Positions 12,109 through 24,153 of a stretch of DNA of 64,000 nucleotides are shown in pieces. The position numbers were made by a program, and so were the translations under genes. The number at the start of each line of letters is the position of its first letter. The stretch's first letter is position 1. The notes beneath the pieces were generated by a model. The model ran no database searches, had not been told where the DNA came from, and saw only the letters and a program-made list of their open reading frames with translations. The stretch is from Dreissena polymorpha (taxonomy: Eukaryota; Mollusca; Bivalvia; Myida; Dreissenidae), in NCBI RefSeq assembly GCF_020536995.1, contig NC_068357.1, positions 131,786,352 to 131,850,351 on the forward strand, given 5' to 3'.

Positions 12109-15035
12109 ATGCTTGTATAGGTACCTTTCCGGGGACCTGGACTTTAACATGGTTTTTGAGGACATCATTAAAACGTTGTCCTTTCGCTGTTGCAAAACAC
12201 CTCAATGACCTCTCTTGTTGAGCTACACTTACGAGGACATTAAAGTGAGGACGTTCATTTGCATATTTCACACACACTGGACAGCTTCATGCAACACGAG
12301 GACCTTCATTTGCATACATCATACACCGGAAAAGTTCGTTTCAAATTAAGGAATACCAACCCGAGGACCTTTATTCATACAATGTGCAGATTTTAAATGA
12401 CAACAAATACACAAGTGCACAGACACCTGGATCAAAGTTTCCAATTACTAGTAATTAATCGACATTATTTAACAGTGTGCTTAATCTGTTACATGCCCGT
12501 GATGCTTGATATCAGCTCATAATCCAGCTTTGAAATAATATCGCTCAAAGGTTTCCATGGGTTCAACCATTCTTATTACGAAAGAAATTAAAATTGTTGC
12601 TGTACGCAAACCCCAATATCATCAATAGTGTGTCAATATGTGTGTCCAACTGCATGTCATATTACTAAGGCAATAAAGAGCAGAAGTGGTTTGTACCATA
12701 AATTGATATTCAAAACACACACATAGGTGGTTAGAGATATTCAGATTCGCTTACAACTGTGGACACATCGGAATTCATAATCCACCCCTTTAACCAACAA
12801 AACAACTTACAAAGTCACAAATAGTTTCTGATTTTTATTTTCTCTACTATTCTTAAGTACAAATAAAGTAAAATAGTGAAAATGTTTGTCATAAAGTAAA
12901 TTAACAGAGGTTTAAATTAAAGATAGCATAGTTGTTTTTTATAAAGAATTTGATATAAATATAAACATAGCCAAGTTTATCAATTTGATAAGAAAAGTTT
13001 GCAGTTGTTCTAAATTAGTTCTTTTATAGCCAAAGCATTAAATATTGAAAAATCTTGCTCGGATGACAATATTGTATACACACATTGTAAATCATGCATG
13101 AACAATATCGACAACAGACTTACTTCGTTATTCAACGGCATTGTAGAAACACGAATTATCAGAAAAAACTGGTCAATCTGTGTTTTAGTTCCACTAAATG
13201 AAACAAACTAATCACTCTTTAAAACTTTTTTTGATGCATGACCTAGTTGTTTACCTCATATGACCCATCTTGTGCTTCATATAACTAATGCAAAAATTCA
13301 GACAAAATTGGGTATAGATGCAATTAAAACAGTGACTTCTGGAGTATTCACAAGGTTTTCCAGAAATTTGCCCCAGTGACCTAATATTTTACCGGAAATT
13401 AACCATTATCAAATTATACCTACATATTATTGAAACAAACATTCTGAAAAATTTCATAAAGATGCAATCAAAACAGTGATTTCTAAAGTGTAAATAATGT
13501 TTCCCTTATTTGGCCCTCGTGGCCTAGTTTTTCACCCTAGTTTGGCCCAATATCGAACTTGTCAAATTTTATCAATATTAACATCCTGACCCTGTTTTGC
13601 TAAACTTGGGCTAAAAATTGAGTTCACAAGGTAAAGATTGATGATTCTCTCTTAATATGATGCTTAGCGGCTTAATTACCAAACGTATGCATTACGCAGG
13701 AACAGGTGTCTAACGCAAAAACAATTTGCTATTCCGCGTCCCAAATTTCAAATAACTAAAAGGATCTTAACAAGCCGCTAAATAAGGGGTGGGAGGGGCG
13801 GTCAAATAAGCCTTAGGCTTTCGATGCAATCGAACTTAAATAAATAGGTTTAAACTAACAGATGAGGCAACTTTACGAGCATGGTTTACGATATAAAACA
13901 AGAGTTTCTCGGTTATATATTATCGCAGCAATCATAACGTTGATCTTTTCCGGAAAAGTTGTTAAGTTGTATTATTTCAGCAAATGTACCAGGCATTTGA
14001 TGGTAGAATAAAAAAAGGGGAACCGACTTACGTACTTTAAGTGCTGAGAGTTTCTAAATAGTGCATTTTTTTCAATATGTATGCCTTTTAGGGTAGATTA
14101 TATTAATGTGAATTTTTCCAGATGCAACCTTGATTAAAAATTAGGAATACATCAGGTAATATTAGATATTTAAGTTTGTTTACAGATTTAAATATATACT
14201 TTATAATTGTAGCATTTAGTATTAAACACATTTAAGCAGGGGTATTGCTCGTTGCATTATGAGTAAAGGCATGATTTATTAACTAATCACAATAATTATT
14301 TTACGAAAGTGCGTCATTTGCAATGTGTGACGGCACGTGCTTTGAGACATCATCATAAATGAACACTTGAATACGTATTCCATTACATTACTTGATGACT
14401 CTTTTTGTTATTATTTGAAGAGTACTGTTATTCATTTCCTTGTTCCTGATCAAGAGCGCTGTATTTGTACAGTAAAAATCAGTATGTATATAGTGCACAA
14501 TTATTACTTGCTCAAGTATTCAAATATTGCATTACTTTAATGCTTTGGTCTGATTTGTCCAAGCCTCTTACGTATGTTAGTGGACAACGAGCCTGGTCAC
14601 AAACATATCAGACTGAAAGAATTTCTTTTTAGTTATTTACTTCCTGATGATTCACGTACAAGTATGTAAAACCTTCGTATGGGTGAAGGTTTAAGCATTT
14701 CTAGTTTCGTATGGCATGCTTGTTCAGACCGATTGAATTTTTGAGATAGCGTGTTTCTCTATCGGGCGAAACTTTGCAATAGACACATCGCAATCATATT
14801 GTGTGCTTTTGTGTGTGTTTTTTTTGTTTTTTTTTATAATAACTTCCCTGTGATTATTTTGTTACATTATCTTGAAGTAAAAATAACTTTCTATACACTA
14901 CATGCTATCAGAGTAGCATGCGCCATTTACAATCGAAACAATACCGAATTCATTGCAATTATTTACTTCCGATCTAAATAAAATATACAATAAGAATTGT
15001 TAGTTTAGTTTACGTAATTTTTTACGTGATAACAC

Positions 15036-15077
15036 ATTCACGCGCACACGCGTGCACACGCGCGCACACACGCACAC
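15036..15077. repeat. CA/CG microsatellite, left half
   Basis: CACGCGCACACG-type repeat that ends exactly where the TIR element at 15078 begins. It is probably one half of a microsatellite split by that insertion. Confidence 0.75.
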
Positions 15078-16371
15078 CAGGCCCGTACCCAGGCCATAGG
15101 CCCAGGGGCCCGCCCCCCCCCCCCAGCTGGCTGTCGAACTATGAATTTTTTTAATAATCGGCCCACTGCAATGTTTTCTCTCGTGCAATGGCCCACAGTA
15201 CACTTTCCCTCAAAACAAAAGAGCAGCTATGTTTTATTGCCCCTGATAAACAAGGAGATTAGCGCTCGCCAATCGAGATAAGCCCCTAAGCAATGTTTTC
15301 TTATCGCCTTGTACACACATCTCCGATCAGTCCCCCACTGTGATCATGAATGCTTCATCTATCGATGGTTGATGTAACATGTATTTTGATAAGTGCAGCG
15401 AATGGAAGCAACTGCTACAGGAGGTCGTAGAATATGGTCTGATAATTGACCAGTCGCCAAATTATCGATCGCTCCGCCCACATAGTCACGTGGTCTAGTG
15501 ATTAGAAAACTCCGACAAGCAGATCACAATTATAGCGGATTACGTGAGGGAAATTCTATATTTGTAATGATGTATTATGCTCTTTTCTATAAAATAAATT
15601 ATTAAAGCCGCACACTAACCTAAACTGCTCTGTAAAACGTTAATACAATCATAAAAACTTTAGAGAGAAATGGCGTAATCAAAATAAATGAGTTAACGGC
15701 AGACTGACTATCAGAAACGTTTCTTATACATATTATATAGGGAGGTGATGAAAAATCCGTTGTAAAAATGAGCATTTATTTCATATTGATTTTGAACTTG
15801 TATTCAACCGTCTGAAAGTGAACCCGGTGGCTATTCATATATAATTTTGAAAATATTTTTATTAAATGCAAATGACATATCCATATCATGATGGGTTTTT
15901 TGTTTATTAAAAATGTTTAGATCTTTTTTTTTTATTGTGTTATTTTTAAAAAGACACCGATTTTTTTTATTTGGATATAAATTAAATTTTGATTGCAACC
16001 ATAATTTAATACAGGTCTAATTTCGTGGTTTCATTAACATATAGTCTAATATGCATTTTATTTCATTTATGTTTAATGCGAACCTGTTACACTTCAGATA
16101 ATCGTCAGTTTAAACCTGTAAGTTTCGGAAATCTAAAGCTTTTAATATTGTTGTGAATTCACACCAATGTTTAAAGCTTAAGACTTCCGAAATGTGCTGA
16201 TTTACTTGTTATATTCCATTTATTCATATCACAAAATACGGTTTTTATAAGCATTAAAATTCACCTTGCAAAGTGCCAAATTAAAAAAAGTATACATATA
16301 GGGAGGGGGGACCCCTCCCAAACCCTCCCCGGTTGGGCCCCCCCAGTAAAAAAATCCTGGGTACGGCCCTG
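15078..16371. mobile_element. 1.3-kb TIR element inserted in a CA microsatellite
   Basis: The left end CAGGCCCGTACCCAGG (15078) and right end CCTGGGTACGGCCCTG (ending 16371) are inverted copies with one mismatch. Both are bordered by CA-type repeat, so the element appears to sit inside a microsatellite. Near each end lies a long C or G tract (15113-15124; the GC-rich block 16300-16345). No coding frame was recognised. Confidence 0.6.
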
Positions 16372-16443
16372 CACACAAACACACGCACACAAACACACAC
16401 ACACACACACACGCACGCACGCACACACACGCACGCACGCTCA

Positions 16444-16537
<94 letters not shown>
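16372..16537. repeat. CA/CG microsatellite, right half
   Basis: Long (CA)n with interspersed ACGC units, pure CA for the last 60 bp. Open frames on both strands (poly His-Thr, poly Cys-Val) are artefacts. Confidence 0.9.
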
Positions 16538-16538
<1 letters not shown>

Positions 16539-17294
16539 GAGAGATTTATGACATGATGTGGCATATATTTATCACTCATAATCACGTTTAAAGAGAAATC
16601 AAGGTGCATGCATAGACAGATCAGTTCGCTCCACGTTCGTTTTTTCACCTGTATAAAAGAATTCTTCAATATTGTATTTCACTGTAAAAGAACATTAATA
16701 AAAGTTAAACGAAAAATGACACAGCATGTATCATGTGCTTTGCATTTTCTATTGCCTTTTCTTATGATTGAGTCTACACACATGTTACACGTTCGATCGT
16801 TCGTGAAAAATATTACAGACTAACAAACATACCTTTGAGAATTTAAGTTATATAATAACCTTTTGTATTATACGACTTGTGTATATCTTTGTTTTGTGCA
16901 ATTATCAATGTTTATTCTTCAGATCACATTTGCTCTAATGACAATTGATATCTTGAATTTGAATAGAGATTAAATAAAATGTATATACACGTATACACTA
17001 GTGGTACTAGTACTATGGCTTTGAAATATGACTTGGGTGTGAGAATGTTTATTTCATAACCCCTCATCAATTTGTTGACTAAACAACACATCCATGTATG
17101 CATATGTTTGCCGTAATTGTAACCAATGTCAGTGCTCATGAAAATCCTGAATGAAATTTATAAAATTCAACTGGTTTATAATCATCGATATGCTCGGCCA
17201 AAGAAATATACACGTTCAGCCTCGTTCTGAAATTCGACGCGTCACGTGATATCTAAAAATAGCAACAGCGGTAGTATTGTGAAACTGGTCTATA

Positions 17295-19503
17295 GACCGT
17301 TCCATAATCGATAAATTGACCGCCGCCATATTGTCAGTCACGTGACTGTCCGCCATAACACTGCTGCTAACTTGTGCGAGTCTGCGATTCCAAAAGCCAA
17401 AGACCTAGAGAATACCCGCTTCACCGTTGTCGGATAAATAAATTACTTAATGAATTAATGTGAGGCGATTCTCACATTTTTGTTGTTTAAATGATTGTTT
17501 GAAGTTGAGATTGATTGTTACAAATAAAATGTTTAAAATGCTTTCGTGTATTTGTTTTTTTTTTATCTGTAATCAAGTGGTAATCATCGGCGAAAATTTG
17601 CTGGTTCAGTCGCTCATACTATGTCTTTGATTAGACTTGTTACTTTTAACGTTTCACAAACAATTCACGCATGTATTGTTGTGTTGATTTTAATAGCCGC
17701 AACATCAAGCAGATTATATTTTAATTAATACTTTTACAAGATTCTCGCGCAATTAATTTCCGCTAATTGTTTGTAATTTATCTCATTTGGTAAAAATGTA
17801 CATTCCAAAATCATTACATATTATATTAAGTATGATATTATTGATACGCCTTCCATTATTTTTCTTGTTCTAACTGATATCAGAGATAAAAAATTGTGGT
17901 TTGGATTTATATTTATTTTTTTAGATGGAATTTTGTCACGTTAAAAAACGAGCTTTTTATCATTGAGAGAGTAATATTGATCTTGACGACCTTTTATGTG
18001 ATTATTCGGAAGATGAAGAGAATGCGATCTATGTGATATATCTATATTTTCATATTTGAATCATTTAACAGCTATAAAGCTAAAAATACTAAAATTGTAT
18101 TTTATAGGTCTTTGAAGTAACGCAAAACATATGGATAACGACACCAAATGTTTAGTCAATTAATCCACACAAAAAAACTCCGATAAAAAAACAACTAAAT
18201 AATATTTCAAAAATATATTATTAAGCGCCAAACGAATTTATTAATACATTTATTTGCAACTTTAAAAACGCGGCATAAGCATCAAATTAAAGATTATCTG
18301 AAAACTGAAAGGCCGACAATTTGACACAATAGAGCTCTATGCATAAGCCGTAATATTTTTTTGCAGAAAAGCTCCAATAAATTACAATAGTAATACATCT
18401 AATTATAAAAATACAATTATCAATGGCATGGACGCTAGTGTGATAAATAAATGAGTGTTAGAAAGTGTAAGGAGTGCTTTGAAAATAAACATACTACAAA
18501 GCCATATTAAAAGCAAAGGACATGACAGTATTTACATGTAATTTTAATTTGATGGGTTTTGCACAAAGAATGACGCTATTGAGGAATATTAACATACAAC
18601 TGAAAAAACACAACTTCATATGATGCAAATTGAACTGTGTACTCATGTTTATTGAAAACTCGTTACTAGTGAGTATGAGTGACACATATCTAACATTTCA
18701 ACACACATATATTTATATACATATATATTTTTTAAATATTTTTTACCTCTGTTTGGTGTCAAATGTAATTTATTGTTTTATGATATCGTTCGTGCATTGC
18801 CGTAACATCAAATCTTCATACCGAATGACGTAGTTTTAATTAACCGATACCCGCTAAATACGTTAAATGTTTTATTTTTATATTTTTTAAATACTTTATT
18901 TTTTCATAAATTAAACGGGCTAGTATCTTTACGGTGTACAATTTCTGATATTCTATATTGGACATAACTTTTAATTTGTAAAATATGTAACATATCTTAT
19001 TTACGCAACTGTTAAGTATGTCGGAGGTAAATTATCTTACCAAATGACTGCTTAATACTACCAGGAAGATGAGACATGGTGGCATCATCAATTGTGTTTA
19101 ATGACCAGATTGTCATCTGCCACCCAGTGTGGTTTATGACACCATGTGGTTAGTTAAGTCTGGACAATATCTGATCAAAACGAGATAATCGGATTATGCA
19201 GAACAAAGGGGCAATTAAACACTGGAATGCAAAGACATACACGATTTAAAGATTGATGCAAATAATCAAATGAAAAATATTGCATTTAATTTAATTAAAT
19301 GCTTTTTTTAATGTGTCAATGTGTTAGTTTTCCAAGACAACCAAGACCATGTAATGACGGCCTTAGAATTTAGAAAGAAATTTATCCGTTGAATAATCGG
19401 TGCTCTCTTATATATGTTACCGATTGTAAAGCAGCAGTGTAATGGCGGACGCGGAGAGAATTCAGGGGAGATAATTATGTAATGACTAAATTATGGAACG
19501 GTC
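17295..19503. mobile_element. Element B: 2.2-kb TIR element abutting MPEG1 exon 2
   Basis: The ends GACCGTTCCATAAT (17295) and ATTATGGAACGGTC (ending 19503) are inverted and flanked by TA. Further in, GTCCGCCATAACACTGCTGC pairs with its inverted copy near 19432-19450, giving arms of about 95 bp. The interior shares the core of elements A, C and D. It contains a relic similar to the first exon of the P-type transposon gene (17925-18032). Its right end lies only 21 bp before the first base of MPEG1 copy 1 exon 2, so the branch-point region of that intron is transposon sequence. Confidence 0.7.
17925..18032 (+). pseudogene. Relic of a P-type transposon gene first exon
   Basis: The frame from ATG 17925 has one internal stop (TGA, 14th codon), then reads SNIDLDDLLCDYSEDEENA. 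Compare DIDLDLVLGDYTDDEANN in the exon at 26139-26349 of the 12.5-kb transposon. The match in spacing and acidity suggests a decayed relative of that gene's N-terminus and hints that element B derives from a related autonomous transposon. The zinc finger is not preserved. Confidence 0.4.
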
Positions 19504-19524
19504 TATTGATCGTCTTGGTTACAG

Positions 19525-22500
19525 CACGTTATCCCGGTCAGTGAACGTTGATGCTGGATTGAAATTCTCTCATTTTGGAATAAGCGGTTCATTCTCGGAT
19601 GAGTACACGAGTGTCAAGGCCCGCCAACACCTGTACAAGTCCGTCACTACTCGAGTGCAGGTATCACGCAATATATTATTCTCTTGATGTTTCTAAAGTA
19701 AAGTCCGTCTGAGTATGGGGCTGCCTTATGTGAGGACTAATACAATTCGTACTTAAGATTTAAATAGTTATGAACCTACGCTCCAAAACAAAACTGGGTT
19801 TTCTCATTTTATTTCCTTAGGCTAGGTATATGCAGTATGTTTCTCATTTGGAACCCGACACGCCCGTAAACGAAGCTGTCAAGAAACGGCTACACAAGAT
19901 TGCCGCCAGTGTTCTCTTGAACCGCACCGACCTCGCGCGCTTCGACAGCCAGCTACTCGTCAGGGACTTTGGCACGCACGTGATCACCAGCATCGACGTT
20001 GGAGCAGCTCTTGTTCAGGTAACTAGAAAGACATGTTGAGCGTGAATTATTTATGACGAGAAGCAAATACACTTAAAACTTCGTGACATTTCTTGCACCA
20101 CTTAGAACAAATGATATACCTTGCACGAATGAATCGCGTTTATGGTGCTTATAGTTTGTTTCTTCTAGGACTTGACCGTGTTCTAATGTTTGTAGATAGA
20201 TCAACTGAGAGAAGACTACCTCCGCAAATACGAGTCGCAGAAGAGCACAATAACAGCTTCCGCCAGTGCAAGCTTCTTCAGCGTGTTCAGTTTCGACGCC
20301 AAGTATTCCACTACGTCAACACAACGGCAGATTGAGGAGTACAAGAGCGTTAGGACTAACTCGGAAATCGCGACATATGGGGGACCCGTATTCAGGTGCG
20401 TTCACATTCGTTCAAAGGTTGTAATAATCTCTCTATTAACTGTAGGATTTAGGAATCAACGAATACTTAAGAGAGGTCATGGAATGTGTTTTGACATTCA
20501 GTAATTGTAAATTGATTTTCAGATTATGCCTCTCCTGTTAGTTAAACTACTAGTATATGATGTATTGTCTCTTATTTTTATATAAAGACGCTATGTTGTT
20601 TTAACTTGTTTTGATTTCATTTAATATTGCATAAGAAAGTTACGGTTTTGGTGCTCTTATCTGTATTCAACCCTTTAGGAGTAAAATCGTAATCAAAATT
20701 AATTGATATTGTGAGATTACTTTAATGTTTACTTAAATGGCTCATGACAAAGTCTGGAATAATTGTGGGGTTTAGTGCTCATTGAAACAGGTTTAACCTG
20801 CCCCAGTGCTTTTGCCTCGACCGTTCGAAGGCAGTGACCCTAGTTTTGCTCATCTATATGCATTTTTAATATATAATATGTATTTCGTCTAGTACACTTG
20901 TATTGCGTCTCACTGTTTCTCTTTTGCTGGTGCATGTGAAGTTTCGTTTAATTTGTATTCCGTGTAAAATGGTTTTTGAAAACTATGCTGTTTAAATTTT
21001 CGTATACTAACAACAGTGTTTGTCTGACGGTATGGGTTAAACTGATAATAGCCACATAACGTTCGCTAAACATACTTGCCGGGATAGATGTTGCTATAAC
21101 TAAATATTTTAACGTGTTCAGAGTTTTAAATTTATAAGTTTTATCAGCATTGATATTGATAGTTGATATTAATGAACGGGTTCCTTTTTATGTCCCCCAC
21201 TATAGTAGTGGGGGACATATTGTTTTTACCCTGTCTGTTGGTCTGTTGGTTGGTCTGTCGGTTGGTCTGTTGGTTGGTTGGTTTGCGCCAACTTTAGCAT
21301 TTTGCAATAACTTTTGCTGTATTGAATATAGCAACTTGATATTTGGCATGCATGTGTATCTCATGGAGCTGCATATTTTGAGTGGTGAAAGGTCAAGGTC
21401 AATGTCATCCTTCAAGGTCAGAGGTCAAATATATGTGGCCAAAATCGCTCATTTTATGAATACTTTTGCAATATTGAAGATAGCAACTTGATATTTGGCA
21501 TGCATGTGCATCTCATAGAGCTGCACATTTTGAGTGGTGAAAGGTCAAGGTCAAGGTCATCCTTCAAGGTCAGAGGTCAAATATATGTGGCCCAAATCGC
21601 TTATTTCATGAATACTTTTGAAATATTGAAGATAGCAACTTGATATTTGTCATGCATGTGTAACTTATGGAGTTGCACATTTTGAGTGGTGAAAGGTCAA
21701 AGTCAAGGTCATCCTTCAAGGTCAGAGGTCAAATATATGTGGCCCAAATCGCTTATTTCATGAATACTTTTGCAATATTGAAAATAGCAACTTGATATTT
21801 GGCATGCATGTGTATCTCATGGAGCTGCACATTTTGAGTGGTGAAAGGTTAAGGTCATCCTTCTAGGTCAAATATATGGGTCAAAATTGCTCATGTAATG
21901 TAATGTCTGCAATATTGAAGCTAGCAATTTTATATTTGACATGCATGTGTATCTCATGGAGCTGCACATTTTGAGTGGTGAAGGGTCAAGGTCATCCTTC
22001 AAGGTCAAACGTCATATAGGGGGACATTGTGTTTCACCAACACATCTTGTTTAGTTATTATTTCGTTGGAATCGTACACGTGTCCTTCCAATTATAGACC
22101 CAGTAACTACTCAGCTGACGCCTGGAGTGACAACATGGCTAATGACCTCGTGGCTCTAGACAAATCGGGAGACCCGATCTACTACCTCGCCAACGAGATC
22201 AACCTGCCGGAAGTGCCACAGTCCGTCATATACGACGTGTATGATCAAGTCAAGGACGCAGTAGAGGCTTACTACGAACACAACGCCATAGCCGGATGCA
22301 CAAAACCGGACTCTCCCAATTTCAGTTTCCAAGCGAATACCGATGACGGCTCCTGCAAACCTCCGAAGACAAACTTCACGTTTGGTGGCGTGTATCAGAA
22401 GTGCAGTGGTTATGGCACGCAGAATCTGTGCGCTGGTATGAGCCAGAAGAATCCACAGACGGGGTCTCAGACTTGTCCGTCGGGATACGAAGCTGTTCTC

Positions 22501-23505
22501 CTTCAGACCGGTTCGAAGCGTGCGGTTGAATCACGTAGTGAATGTCACAGTTGCTGGTTGTTGTTTCAGTGTTGCGACACCAACACGTATGTGTCTATCG
22601 CTACATATAATGCCTACTGGTGTGCTGCTACGGGAAAGGTCCCAGCGAACAGTGGTTTCTTGTTTGGTGGCCTTTATACGGATTCTGTACCAAATATCAA
22701 TACGCAAGCCAAGAGTTGTCCTCTGAAATACTACCCCCTTACAATATTAGGTGGACTGGTGATTTGCGTCAGCGATGACTACGAACTCGGATCCAAGGAC
22801 GCTCTTCCGTTTGCCGGATTCTTCAGCTGCCTATCGGGAAATCCTCTGGCATTAAAGGAACGGTCTGACTTGCTTCAGAGTTCCGGACGTTCAAGTATGT
22901 TGACCAACTTCATGTTGAAAGCAGGAGCAGAGTCTTACCCTCGATCTTGCCCTGAAGGGTACAGCCAGCACCTTGCCGTCATCGACAATGGTTGCAGCGT
23001 CCACTACTGCATAAAATCTGGGGCCCTATCGGCAACTAGGTTGCCCTTGGTAAAGCGTCCGCCGTTCATGGACGCACCTCGTGACGGCTTCAATGAGCTG
23101 CAGCCCGCATCAGTAGTGTTTGATACCAATGGTGATATCTGGACAACGGCGGACGACGCCTCGAATGTCATACCGAAGTACCTGAAAGGAATGGGAATTG
23201 AGATGCCGAAATCAATGACATCTAGAGCAACTCAGGACGTCGCTTATTTTGCATCAGCATCATCAGCTTCTTCCAAGTCGTCTCAGCTTTCAGGGGGAGG
23301 TATAGCAGCGATCTCTGTGTTCGCGACGCTTGCTTGCGTCGTTGTTGCGTCATGCATAGTGTTCCGCGTTCGTCGTCGCCGAGCTCTTACTGAAGGAACG
23401 GACGGCTGGCGAAACATGGGCGAGTCGAGGCCTATATTAAACGCAGCCGCCTCGCTTGGCTACACCCAGATCAATGTGGACAACGCAGATACAACAAGAA
23501 CGTAA
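19525..23505 (+). CDS. MPEG1: Macrophage-expressed gene 1 (perforin-2) copy 1, exons 2-5; first exon not found
   Basis: Exons 19525-19660, 19821-20018, 20196-20395 and 22098-23505 have proper AG/GT borders and the same lengths and phases (136, 198, 200 nt) as copies 2 and 3. The product would be a membrane-anchored MACPF pore former acting on microbes in phagosomes or lysosomes (known for MPEG1). Exons 2-4 are MACPF, with signature DFGTHVITS (Tyr replaced by Phe) and ASASASFFSVF preceding a membrane-inserting segment. Exon 5 carries the EGF-like IAGCTKPDSPNFSFQANTDD, the P2 region with many paired Cys, a transmembrane segment (GGIAAISVFATLACVVVASC), an RVRRRR stop-transfer and a tail with GYTQI. 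The first exon (signal peptide, PGGGWDNLRN) is not visible in the 19.5 kb upstream, so this copy is either 5'-truncated or has a very long first intron. Intron 4 contains a 152-bp tandem repeat. Confidence 0.85.
21180..22045 (+). repeat. 152-bp tandem repeat, about 5 units, inside MPEG1 intron
   Basis: The block CTTGATATTTGGCATGCATG recurs at about 21335, 21487, 21639 and 21791, and degenerately near 21927, with AGGTCAAGGTCATCCTTCAA in each unit. The array starts with the palindrome CCCCCACTATAGTAGTGGGGG and ends GGGGGACATTG, and stops about 60 bp before the exon 5 acceptor. A reversed single-unit relative lies at 28258-28410 in the P-type transposon. Confidence 0.85.
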
Positions 23506-23705
23506 ACGCTCTTGCTGGCGTTGCATTGCGAATCATTATTATTGCGTTTCCGAGACAAAATGGCGTTGTATGCATTGTATTGGATACATATATTTGTTCG
23601 ACAATTTATTTAGAAAAATGGAACCTGCAAGTGTACATGAATTTATAAGAACGATTTTCCATTTCATATTTCCAGTGTATGTTTGCAAATAATATTAACT
23701 TTGTT

Positions 23706-23711
23706 AATAAA
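23706..23711 (+). terminator. Polyadenylation signal AATAAA, MPEG1 copy 1
   Basis: AATAAA about 200 nt after the stop codon of copy 1, followed by a GT-rich stretch (TGTATGTGCGTTGTGCG), the usual layout of an animal poly(A) site. Confidence 0.6.
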
Positions 23712-23930
23712 AATGTATGTGCGTTGTGCGTTATCTTACTTACAAGTAGTTAAATTATTAAATTTGTTGACTATTTTAATTTATAAAAATGACCTCATGT
23801 ATACTGGATGATCTATAAATTAAATTGGACAAGGAGCACAAGAACGCATACGAATTTCGTGTTCATAACAGTTAACGTAGTTAAAAATACACGTGTTCAA
23901 ACTCAGTGAAACCTTTTTTTGGTAACTAAC

Positions 23931-24153
23931 TTAACCAATTTATGCCTAGTGGACTTTCCCATCCGTCTAATTTGGATCAATTTATTTCTAAATTAGGGAT
24001 GTCTAGTATATTTATTTCTATAATATTTCTTACAGCAATTCTTTTAAGCAATCAGCGCAGAATCTGATGAGACGCCGCATCATGCGGCGTCTCATCTGGG
24101 TCTACGCTGTTTGCCAAGGCCTTTTTTCTAGACGCTAGGCATACATGGGTAAA
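23931..24153 (+). mobile_element. TTAACCCATTTATGCC MITE, copy a
   Basis: Ends TTAACCNATTTATGCCTAG and the inverted GGCATACATGGGTAAA. Contains the internal hairpin GACGCCGCATCATGCGGCGTC. Further copies are at 28864, 46756 (reversed), 50837, 52045 and 58879, with a distant relative at 35743. Non-coding. Confidence 0.85.

Larger units (their letters stand above)
10532..17290. mobile_element. Element A: 6.8-kb TIR element with nested insertions
   Basis: Ends of roughly 95 bp are imperfect inverted copies. GACCCTTTTCACAATAGG (10532) pairs with a sequence ending CTGGTC at 17290, and CAGAACGAGGCTGAACGTGT (10591) has its reverse complement near 17205. Both ends are flanked by TA. The block at 10915-11045 is the reverse of the shared core in elements B and D. 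No transposase frame was recognised. Inside lie a foldback element, CA microsatellites and a 1.3-kb TIR element. It directly abuts element B through TATA at 17291-17294. Confidence 0.6.

Noticed and set aside
11943-12277. Open frames rich in His-Thr and Cys-Val on both strands
   Set aside because: They are translations of a CA/CG microsatellite.
16229-16669. 146-codon and overlapping frames with poly(CV)
   Set aside because: Microsatellite artefact at the border of a TIR element.
21180-22045. CRISPR-like array of regularly spaced repeats
   Set aside because: Units are contiguous 152-bp tandem repeats with no spacers, in an animal gene intron.
24061-24110. Rho-independent terminator-like hairpin (GACGCCGCATCATGCGGCGTC)
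   Set aside because: This is the conserved centre of a MITE family in a eukaryotic genome, not a bacterial terminator.
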